This document shows, one piece after another, positions 1 through 8,200 of a stretch of 30,633 nucleotides of DNA (positions are counted from its first letter, which is position 1; each line of letters starts with the position of its first letter). The position numbers were made by a program, and so were the translations under genes. The notes beneath the pieces are model-generated. The model made no database searches, had not been told where the DNA came from, and saw only the letters and a program-made list of their open reading frames with translations. This DNA is from Muribaculaceae bacterium (GTDB taxonomy: Bacteria; Bacteroidota; Bacteroidia; Bacteroidales; Muribaculaceae). The stretch covers positions 1 through 30,633 of the forward strand of contig VSPG01000023.1 of NCBI GenBank assembly GCA_009775265.1. Direction: 5' to 3'.

Positions 1-55
1 GGGGTGGGGGCGGCTGTTAGCACCCTTTTGGGGGAGGGGCCGGCGCTGGGGGCCC

Positions 56-70
56 GGGGGGGGGGGGGGG
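56..70. other. 15-G homopolymer at the left edge, probable low-quality contig end
   Basis: Fifteen consecutive G residues sit inside a very G-rich first 100 bases. The same reading frame encodes Trp/Gly-rich sequence just downstream (about 72-107), so the true sequence is probably a TGG/GGN repeat that was poorly resolved. An in-frame TAG at 18-20 lies in this doubtful stretch and may not be real. This is an inference from base composition only. Confidence 0.5.
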
Positions 71-185
71 ACCCTGGTGGGGTCCTGCCTGGGGATGGGG
101 CGGAGGCCACCATCACCACGACCACGCATGGCGTCCGTCAAGTCCCGGAGCAAGTCGTCCGCATCGCCCAGGCAGCGGTTCGGGC

Positions 186-653
186 ATGGCATCCACCCAT
201 CGCCCCGGAAACAACGGCTACAGCTCCGGAGCCACACGTCCCAGCAACAACGGGCACGCCATCGGCGTGCGGCCTGGCTCGAACGGACGGCCGTCTTACG
301 GAGTATCCACCCGACCGGGCACGGCTATAGGAAACGGCACCACGACCACCGGGCGCGGACGCTTCGGCAATAGCGGCTCAGGCACACGGCCGGGACGCGT
401 AAGCGGAACGGCGACCAACAGCAACCGCAAAATCACCGGCACCACGCGCACCGACCGCTCGTCCGGCGCCACACGCTCCACGAACGCCACCACCCGAAAT
501 TCCGGCTACAACAACAGCCGCAACAGCAACAGCAGCCGCAGAAGCAGCTACAACAGCGGAAGCTTCGGAGGCGGAAGCCGCGGAAGTTTCGGCGGACACG
601 GCGGAGGCGGAGCAAGCCGTGGCGGAGGTGGCGGAAGCCGCGGACGCCGCTGA
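186..653 (+). CDS. Gly/Ser/Arg/Asn-rich low-complexity protein, C-terminal part
   Basis: No function is recognised. From the first ATG the product is 155 residues, rich in Gly, Ser, Arg, Asn and Thr, and ends in a Gly/Arg/Ser tail. The same frame stays open upstream back to position 21 and encodes a Trp/Gly-rich segment and a His-rich cluster (HHHHDH, about 108-125). The ATG at 186 is therefore probably internal, and the real N-terminus lies beyond the window or is hidden by sequence errors near 1-70. Such Gly/Trp/His-rich tails occur in secreted or envelope-associated Bacteroidales proteins of unknown role, so export is a guess. A hairpin terminator follows 23 bp after the stop. Confidence 0.45.
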   Translation: MASTHRPGNNGYSSGATRPSNNGHAIGVRPGSNGRPSYGVSTRPGTAIGNGTTTTGRGRFGNSGSGTRPGRVSGTATNSNRKITGTTRTDRSSGATRSTNATTRNSGYNNSRNSNSSRRSSYNSGSFGGGSRGSFGGHGGGGASRGGGGGSRGRR

Positions 654-675
654 TTAGGCCAGAACCATATATTAC

Positions 676-712
676 ACGATTTTCCGGAACAAACGGGCCG
701 GAAAATCGTTTT
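676..712 (+). terminator. Intrinsic terminator after the Gly-rich gene
   Basis: A perfect 12-bp stem (676-687 with 698-709) encloses a 10-nt loop and runs into a short T tract (709-712). It separates the first gene from the porin gene at 751. Confidence 0.7.
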
Positions 713-750
713 AATAAAAAACGTATTTCCACGTATTCAACACGCAACTT

Positions 751-2334
751 ATGAAAAAAATACTCGTCCCCGCAATAGCGCTGGCACTCCCCGCTGCGGT
801 CATGGCGCAAAGCGCCGTCGACGCCTACAACCTGTCGCAGAGCGAACTGCGCGGCACGGCACGTTTCATGAGCATGGGCGGTGCATTCACCGCATTAGGC
901 GGCGACCTCTCGGCCGTTTCCCTCAACCCGGCATCGTTAGGCGTGTACCGCAGCAGCGAAATCGGCGCAACGCTTGACATCAATTTCCGCAACTACAAGA
1001 CCGACGCAGTGTCAGAAAGCCAGACCAAAGCGTTCTGCAATAATTTCGGCTACGTGGGCGTCACACGTCTCGATGGCGCGATGCGCACATTCGCATGGGG
1101 CGCAAGCTATGGACGCACGGCCAGTTTCGACCGCATAACGAACGGCTATGTCAACCCCACGTCCATATCGCTTTCCAACTACATAGCATCCTGGACCAAC
1201 GGCATAGCGGCTTCCGACATGGAATTCATAAAGGACAAATACAACCCCTACGCCGATTCCGATATCAACTGGCTCAGCATACTTGCCTACAACACCTATA
1301 TGATAAATCCCAACAATGCCGCAAAGGACAGCTATCAGGGTCTGTTCCAGAACGGTACCGTGGGCGACGCCGTCTATCAGGCACGCGAGCGGGGTTATAT
1401 CGATGAATACAACTTCAGTTTCGGCGGCAACGTAAGCGACATTGTTAGCTGGGGCGTAAATATCGGCGTCACCGACCTCAACTACTCGCGCAACGTGCTC
1501 TACAGCGAAAGCATGGAAAATGCAGCGATAGCAACAGAGGCAGGACGCCTGGCCACAGGCAATGCCGGTTTCGACCTCTACAACACGCAGTATATCACCG
1601 GCAACGGCTGGAACCTCAATTTCGGCCTCATCATCAAGCCCATCAACGAATTTCGCATAGGTCTGTCAGTCAAGACCCCCACATGGTGGCATCTCCAGCA
1701 TTCGGCCGACGGCGAAGTCGACTACCGCTACACCCCCGCCGGCTCCACCCGGACAATGGAAGGCAACGAATACACGGACATCGCACAATTCGACTCCCGG
1801 CTCAACTCGCCGTGGCGGCTCAACGTGGGAGTGGCCGGCGTTATCGGCAGCCAGGCCATAATCAGCCTCGACTATGAGCGCACCGCCTATCCCGATATGA
1901 AAGTAAAGTATCAGACAGGCTACTACGGCACGGAATTCGAGTCAGCCGAATACGTGAACCAAGACATAAGCGACTACTTCCAGGCAGCCAACGCACTGCG
2001 TTTGGGCATGGAGTACCGCGTGACGCCTCAGTTCAGCCTGCGCGCCGGATATGCTTGGCAAGGCTCCAACGTCAAGGAAGCTGCCGCCAACGGCGACATG
2101 GAAATACTCACAGCCGGAACCGACCCATCCTACACATTCAACAAGACGAGCAACCAGCTCAGTTTCGGACTCGGCTACCGCTATAAAGGCTGGTACATAG
2201 ACGGAGCTTACGTGTACCGCACACGCAGCAGCGAGTTCCACGCGTTCAGCGACTGGGACGGATTCCGCGCACCCTCCGGCAAGCTGGACGAGAAATTCAG
2301 CAGCATAGTTCTCAGCACCGGCTTCCGATTCTGA
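751..2334 (+). CDS. Outer-membrane transport protein, OmpP1/FadL/TodX family
   Basis: The product is 527 residues, with a Lys-Lys start, a hydrophobic core and a signal peptidase I-like site near residue 20 (VMAQS), then the family's N-terminal region (GTARFMSMGGAFTALGGD, SLNPASLGVYRSSE). The rest alternates short polar and aromatic stretches typical of a beta barrel and ends in Phe (STGFRF), as expected for insertion by the Bam complex. FadL-family proteins take up hydrophobic compounds such as long-chain fatty acids across the outer membrane; the substrate here cannot be read from sequence. The serine dehydratase gene starts 7 bp after the stop, so the two are probably co-transcribed. No consensus promoter was found in 713-750. 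Confidence 0.85.
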   Translation: MKKILVPAIALALPAAVMAQSAVDAYNLSQSELRGTARFMSMGGAFTALGGDLSAVSLNPASLGVYRSSEIGATLDINFRNYKTDAVSESQTKAFCNNFGYVGVTRLDGAMRTFAWGASYGRTASFDRITNGYVNPTSISLSNYIASWTNGIAASDMEFIKDKYNPYADSDINWLSILAYNTYMINPNNAAKDSYQGLFQNGTVGDAVYQARERGYIDEYNFSFGGNVSDIVSWGVNIGVTDLNYSRNVLYSESMENAAIATEAGRLATGNAGFDLYNTQYITGNGWNLNFGLIIKPINEFRIGLSVKTPTWWHLQHSADGEVDYRYTPAGSTRTMEGNEYTDIAQFDSRLNSPWRLNVGVAGVIGSQAIISLDYERTAYPDMKVKYQTGYYGTEFESAEYVNQDISDYFQAANALRLGMEYRVTPQFSLRAGYAWQGSNVKEAAANGDMEILTAGTDPSYTFNKTSNQLSFGLGYRYKGWYIDGAYVYRTRSSEFHAFSDWDGFRAPSGKLDEKFSSIVLSTGFRF

Positions 2335-2341
2335 CCTGCGG

Positions 2342-3541
2342 ATGGAATCAATAAATCAACTGTATAAAATCGGCTACGGCCCTTCGAGTTCCCACACCAT
2401 GGGTCCCCGAAAGGCCGCAGCTCGTTTCGCAGCCTCTCTCGGCTCATCGCCCGCACGCTTCGAAGTGACACTCTATGGCAGCCTCGCCGCCACCGGCCGC
2501 GGGCACCTCACCGACGAAGCCATACTCGCCGTGCTCAGCCCCGTAGCCCCCACCGAAATACTATGGCAGCCGGACACCATCCTTCCGTTCCACACCAACG
2601 GCATGACGTTCCGCGCATTCAACGCCGACGGAAACCTCACAGGCACACGCACATATTACAGCATAGGCGGAGGTGACATCGTGGAAGAAGGCGAGACCCG
2701 CACTCCCGGCGAAAGCATCTATCCGCTCACAAAGATTCAGGACATCCTCAAATGGTGCGAGGACAGCGGACGGAGCTACTGGGAATACGTCGACACACAC
2801 GAGAATCCCGACATATGGGACTACCTTGCCGAGGTATGGCGCGTGATGAAAGCAGCCGTCGAGCGCGGCATAGAAGCCGAAGGCGTGTTGCCCGGCGGCC
2901 TCGGAGTGCGGCGCAAGGCCGTAAGCTACTACGTGCACGCCGCCGGCTATGCCGAAAGCCTGCGCAGCCGCGGACTTGTCTATGCCTACGCTCTTGCCGT
3001 AAGCGAAGAAAACGCCGCCGGCGGCGAAATCGTCACAGCTCCCACATGCGGCTCCAGCGGCATAGTTCCGGCCGTGCTCTACCACCTGCACCATTCCAAG
3101 CATTTCAGCGAAAAACGCATCCTCCGCGCGCTGGCCACAGCCGGTCTTTTCGGCAACGTGGTGAAATTCAACGCCAGCGTGAGCGGCGCCGAAGTAGGCT
3201 GCCAGGGAGAAGTCGGTGTGGCATGCGCAATGGCCGCCGCTGCCGCTTCACAACTTTTCGGAGGCACACCGGCCCAGATAGAATACTCCGCAGAAATGGC
3301 CCTGGAACACCACCTCGGGCTCACCTGCGACCCCGTGTGCGGACTCGTGCAGATACCATGCATCGAACGCAACGCCTATGCCGCCGCACGCGCCCTCGAC
3401 GCCAATCTCTACGCGGCATACAGCGATGGCCGGCACTCTGTCAGTTTCGACCGCATAGTAGAAGTGATGAAACAGACCGGCCACGACATCCCGTCCCTTT
3501 ACAAAGAAACCGCCCTCGGCGGCCTCGCCGTCATAAAATAG
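2342..3541 (+). CDS. sdaA: L-serine dehydratase (L-serine ammonia-lyase), single-chain, iron-sulfur type
   Basis: It converts L-serine to pyruvate and ammonia in the cytoplasm. The 399-residue chain joins the beta-type N-terminal region (GPSSSHTMGP, residues 13-22) and the alpha-type catalytic region (TAPTCGSSG about 232-240; GAEVGCQGE 282-290; EHHLGLTCDPVCG 322-334). Three cysteines, C287, C329 and C340, are spaced CX41CX10C, the pattern known to bind the catalytic 4Fe-4S cluster in this family, so the enzyme should be oxygen-sensitive and PLP-independent. The start is the first ATG, 7 bp after the porin stop. A strong terminator follows. Being downstream of a FadL-type porin has no obvious metabolic logic. 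Confidence 0.93.
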   Translation: MESINQLYKIGYGPSSSHTMGPRKAAARFAASLGSSPARFEVTLYGSLAATGRGHLTDEAILAVLSPVAPTEILWQPDTILPFHTNGMTFRAFNADGNLTGTRTYYSIGGGDIVEEGETRTPGESIYPLTKIQDILKWCEDSGRSYWEYVDTHENPDIWDYLAEVWRVMKAAVERGIEAEGVLPGGLGVRRKAVSYYVHAAGYAESLRSRGLVYAYALAVSEENAAGGEIVTAPTCGSSGIVPAVLYHLHHSKHFSEKRILRALATAGLFGNVVKFNASVSGAEVGCQGEVGVACAMAAAAASQLFGGTPAQIEYSAEMALEHHLGLTCDPVCGLVQIPCIERNAYAAARALDANLYAAYSDGRHSVSFDRIVEVMKQTGHDIPSLYKETALGGLAVIK

Positions 3542-3568
3542 TAATTTATCCGTACACCGTTTATGTTA

Positions 3569-3620
3569 CCGTAGGCGCTGCGAAATGATACGCAGCGCCT
3601 ACGGCATTATTACGTTTTTT
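3569..3620 (+). terminator. Strong intrinsic terminator after sdaA
   Basis: A perfect 14-bp GC-rich stem (3569-3582 with 3591-3604) with an 8-nt loop is followed after a short spacer by six T residues (3615-3620). It ends the porin-sdaA unit. Confidence 0.8.
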
Positions 3621-3622
3621 GT

Positions 3623-3630
3623 TAATTTTG
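3623..3630 (+). promoter_or_regulatory. Candidate -7 box for the GH43 gene
   Basis: TAATTTTG fits the Bacteroidota -7 consensus TAnnTTTG and lies 51 bp before the GH43 start codon, just after the sdaA terminator. No TTTG-like -33 box is seen at the usual 19-21 bp spacing, so this is tentative. Confidence 0.35.
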
Positions 3631-3681
3631 CATAGTGCATAAACATACCATGGGAATTAATCACAACATAATACCAACACA

Positions 3682-5070
3682 ATGAACCTACGCCTACCTA
3701 TTTCCGTGGTGGCAGCGGCTGCCCTCATGCAGTCGGCATTCGCCACCGACCCCATCATCGGAACATCGTTCACGCCCGACCCCGCTCCATACGTACACGG
3801 CGACACACTCTATCTGTTCACAGGCCACGACGAGGACGACGCCCAATACTTCAAGATGAAAGACTGGCAGCTCTTCACATCCGCCGACATGCTGAACTGG
3901 ACATACCGCGGCACGCCGCTAAGCACCGAAGCTTTCTCTTGGGCCAAACATGGCGACAATGCCTGGGCGGCGCAAGCCGTGGAACGCAACGGCAAATGGT
4001 ACTGGTACATCTGCGCCGAAGACAAATCCAAGCCCGGACTGCACAGCATCGGAGTGGCAGTGGCACCTACCCCCACAGGACCTTACACCGACCCCATAGG
4101 CAAGCCCCTCGTATCGGCCACCGGACTGGGATTCATCGACCCCTCCGTGTTCATCGACAACGACGGACAGGCATGGCTGTTCTGGGGCAACAACAACATG
4201 TGGTACGCTCCGCTGGCCGACGACATGATTTCACTCGCCGGAGAAGTGCGTCAGGTGCCAGGCCTCGACGACCCCGAAGCTTTCGGCCCCAAACGCCTCA
4301 AACGCGACTATGCCACCAATACCGACATGATGAAGACAAACTATGAGGAAGGCCCGTGGGTGTTCCGCCGCGGCGACATATACTACCTCGTCTACGCTGC
4401 CGGCGGAGTACCCGAACACATGGCTTACTCCTACAGCCGCAACATCAACGGCCCGTGGATATACGGCGGCCGCATCATCGACGAATCCCCGAACAGCTTC
4501 ACCATCCATGGCGGAAGCGTCGAGCTGAAAGGCCGCAACTTCATGTTCTACCACAACGGACGCGCCATCAACGGCGGCGGCTTCCGCCGCGCCACCACCG
4601 TAGAGGAATTCGAATGGGACGGCGAACGCATTCCGTTCATACCCCACACCACGGGAGGACTCAAAAAAGGCATCGCCACGCTAAGCCCCTACTCACGCGT
4701 GGAAGCAGAAACCATGGCAGAGAGCTATGGATTGAAAACCGACCGCCGTGCCGGCGACGACCATTACATCACATCCGTGCATAACGGCGACTGGCTGCGC
4801 CTGCGCGATGTCGACTTCGGCGATTCCGCCCCGTCGCGCCTTAGCGTAGATTTCAGTGCCATCAAGGACGGCGGATCCGTCGAGTTCTATCTCGACCGCC
4901 CCGGCAACCGCCCCATGGCACGTGTGTCCGTGTCGCCCGGTTCGCCCCTGCATGTGGAGACCGAGCTTAAGGCTATCGATGCCGCACGCGGCGTGCACGA
5001 TCTGCTCATACTCTTCCGCGGCGGCGACGGCGAATTGTTCGACGTAGACTGCTGGCAGATGTACAGATAA
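3682..5070 (+). CDS. Secreted glycoside hydrolase family 43 enzyme with C-terminal CBM6 module
   Basis: The 462-residue product has a signal peptide (about 1-21, ending QSAFA). The five-bladed GH43 propeller follows: a TPDPAPY motif with D33 as likely general base, FIDPSVF with D153 as likely pKa modulator, and YEEGPW with E223 as likely general acid. Residues from about 337 to the end form a CBM6-like beta-sandwich (RVEAETMA at its start, GDWLRLRDVDFG later). The layout resembles arabinoxylan arabinofuranohydrolases such as B. subtilis XynD, so alpha-L-arabinofuranosidase or beta-xylosidase activity on arabinoxylan-type glycans is likely; exact specificity is inference. It would act in the periplasm or outside the cell. 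No SusC/SusD pair adjoins it. It has its own terminator. Confidence 0.88.
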   Translation: MNLRLPISVVAAAALMQSAFATDPIIGTSFTPDPAPYVHGDTLYLFTGHDEDDAQYFKMKDWQLFTSADMLNWTYRGTPLSTEAFSWAKHGDNAWAAQAVERNGKWYWYICAEDKSKPGLHSIGVAVAPTPTGPYTDPIGKPLVSATGLGFIDPSVFIDNDGQAWLFWGNNNMWYAPLADDMISLAGEVRQVPGLDDPEAFGPKRLKRDYATNTDMMKTNYEEGPWVFRRGDIYYLVYAAGGVPEHMAYSYSRNINGPWIYGGRIIDESPNSFTIHGGSVELKGRNFMFYHNGRAINGGGFRRATTVEEFEWDGERIPFIPHTTGGLKKGIATLSPYSRVEAETMAESYGLKTDRRAGDDHYITSVHNGDWLRLRDVDFGDSAPSRLSVDFSAIKDGGSVEFYLDRPGNRPMARVSVSPGSPLHVETELKAIDAARGVHDLLILFRGGDGELFDVDCWQMYR

Positions 5071-5097
5071 AATCCCCCGGAATTTAAGCATTTCTTA

Positions 5098-5136
5098 GTC
5101 AGCCCGCCGCCTGATAGGTGACGGGCTGACATTTTT
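5098..5136 (+). terminator. Intrinsic terminator after the GH43 gene
   Basis: A perfect 9-bp stem (5098-5106 with 5122-5130) is followed by a TTTTT run at 5132-5136. Confidence 0.75.
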
Positions 5137-5167
5137 ATTGCCCTATTTATAACAATCCATAACTTTT
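5137..5167 (+). promoter_or_regulatory. Candidate promoter for the T9SS protein gene
   Basis: ATTG (5137-5140), a 19-bp spacer and TAACTTTT (5160-5167) match the Bacteroidota -33/-7 pattern with one mismatch in each box. This would leave a 5' leader of about 120 nt, which is AT-rich with no clear structure. Confidence 0.35.
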
Positions 5168-5292
5168 ACACCACAGACAACTTAAAACACATATTTTTTA
5201 ATTAACTCTCATGCCGCATTGTTAACAACACATAAAATATACTGAGAATACTTTAACCACCTTATTATTATCAACAACCAACCAGAAACTCA

Positions 5293-8200
5293 ATGAAAAA
5301 GCAATTTCTAATCCCGCCACGACTGTTAGGTGTGATGATGCTGGCACTGATTTCGGGCATCATGGCTACAGCCTCAACCGTAAAAGACGCTTTTGCCATA
5401 TGCGCCTTCAGTGAGGACAGCCCTCAACTCATCAACCATATCGTCACATTCCCTATCGACGGAGAAGAAGCGCCGGAATACAAATCGGCTGTTCCTTTCT
5501 ATCAGACCTCTACCGCCGGAGCATTCGCAGATGGCAAATATTATGTGGCATCGTCAAAAACCGCCGGCACCTCGGAGACTGCCGACGCGCTTTACAGAAT
5601 GGATTTGGACACCAAATCATATGAAAAGGTGGGTACCTTGACAGGCTACTCAGCATTTGTCAACGACATGACCTACGATTTGTCGTCCAAAACAATGTTT
5701 GCCATCTCAAAGGCCGACGAAAACGCATCCGCACTGTTCAAGATAGACCTTTCCACAGGACAATCCGTAAAAATCGCGACACTCGACCAGAAATATTTCA
5801 CACTTGCAGCCGATATCAGCGGCCAGTTGTACGCCATAAGCTTCATGGGCGATTTCTGCAAGATAGACAAGACTACAGGAGCAGCGACCATAGTAGGACA
5901 CACCGGACTCTACCCCGAAAATTTCCAATCAATGGAATTCGACCACGAACGCGGCGTGCTCTACTGGGCAGCTACCGTGCGCACCCTCAATGAGACCGGC
6001 ACAATAGAAATTCAGGAAACCTTCATCGCCACCATCGATCCTGCCACAGGTCTGGCCACCCGCGGAATGCCCATCGGCGAGACACAGCTGGCCGGACTGT
6101 ATGTGCCTTACGTAGTGGTTGCCGACAGCGCACCGCGTCAGGTTGAAAATCTTTCCGTGACATCCGCTCCGGAAGGCCGACACACAGCCATTCTCCGCTG
6201 GACAAATCCGTTGAAAACATTCAGCGGCTCGCCCATCAAGGCTTTCACCAAAATAGAGATTCTGCGCGACGGCACACTTGTAGGAGAACTCGACAACGCC
6301 GAACCCGGCAAGGAATCCACCTACACCGATGTAGTAGCACCCGATGGAGGAGCCACCCACACCTACACCGTCGTTCCCTACACACTCGGAGGCGCCGGTA
6401 TACCTGCCGAAGCCACGGCATTCATAGGCACCGACGTTCCGGCCAAAGTAGAAGATATTACAATCACGCGTATCACTCCCAACTCCGCTAAAGTTTCATG
6501 GAAAGCCGTAACAACCGGCGCAAACGGCGGATGGATCAGCGCTCCCACCTATAAAGTGGTGCGCATGCCGGAGGGTGAAACCATGGCAGAGGGACTTACG
6601 GCCACCGAATGGCTTGAAACCGGAGTAGAACAGTCAGGAAGCTACAGCTACATCATCACAGCAACCACCGATGCCGGCTCTTCCGAACCGGCTCAGTCCG
6701 GCCTTATCACCCTCGGCCCCAAGCTCGGCATACCCTACAGCTGCGAATTTTCTCAGGAAGAATTCGACAAATGGACAATCGTGGATGCCAATGAAGACGA
6801 TGTAAAATGGCAATGGTTCAATCTTTCGTGGGCAAAAGCCGACGGTGCGTATTTCATAGCCGACAGAACTCCGGCCGACGACTACATCGTGAGCCATCCC
6901 ATAGAATTTGAATCCGGAGCCACATACAAGCTGTCCCTGAGCCATATTGCAAACGGCAACCATAACCTCGGTTTTCTGCTCCTTGCTGATTACGGACTCG
7001 AAACTCCCGTTCAGGAAATCGGCGAAATAGAAGTATCCAGAGGATGGGAAGTCGCCGAAAAAGAAATCACGTTCACCGTAGCCTCCGGCGGAGACTATAA
7101 TCTCGCCATACACGACATGGCCGAAACCGGCAGCAGCTATCTGCTCATCGACCGGCTCGACATCGAGAAACTCGCAGAAAACAATCTCTCGGCGCTCTCA
7201 CTCACAGGACAAACGCAGCCCATCGTAGGCAACACCTACCCGTACAGCATCCGAATCGCCAACAAGGGCGCTACAGATGCAGCCTCCTATACCGTAAACC
7301 TTCTCGACCAGGACGGAAACACCCTCGCACAGACCTCATCCTCCGAAGCCATCGCAGCGGGAGAGGAAATCGTAGCGCAGGTTTCATGGACTGCCACTGA
7401 AGGCGTGACATCTCTGCGCGGCAAAGTAATTATGCCTGGCGATGAAATCCCCGACGATAACACCACCGCTCCGACAGAAATCACTGTAATGCCCAAAGGC
7501 ACGCCCGAAGAACTCATTATCGGCACTCAGAGCGGAACGTCGAACAACCATCCGTTCAACCAGTATTATAAATACAGCCACGTACAAAACATCTACCATG
7601 CGTCGGAAATAGGTATCTCCCGCGGACGCATAACCGGCCTCCGCTACGCCTACAAGACATCCTATTCCGTGCCCAAAGGCGTTGAGCTCAAAGTCTATAT
7701 CGCCAATACCGACCGCCAGACAAGTTCCGACGGATGGATTCCGCAGGAAGACATGTCGCTCGCCTACGAAGGCACACTCGATTTCGAAAGCGGAGAGGGT
7801 GTGTTGAAACTCGACTTCCAGCAGGCATTCGACTACGAAGGTGGCAATTTGGCCATAGTAACTATGTCTTCGCTCGAAAACGCCGGAGCATCGTACTACT
7901 CCGGGGTCTACTATCCCTACTACAACAGCCCCGTATCAGGCAACTCCGCGTACGGGGTGTCACAGGACAAGGCCATTGATTACGGGCAGTCCGGACGCGC
8001 AATGAACGGCAGCAGCATAGTCACACTGATGGTTCAGTCCGGCGGAGCCAGCCTTATGGGCAAAGTGTACGACACCGATGGAAACGCTGTCGAGGGAGTG
8101 ACGGTCGGAATATCCGAAATACACGCCACCACGCTTTCTGCTGCCGACGGCTCGTACAACTTCGACTTCGTGCCCAACGGCACCTATACAGTGACAGCGA

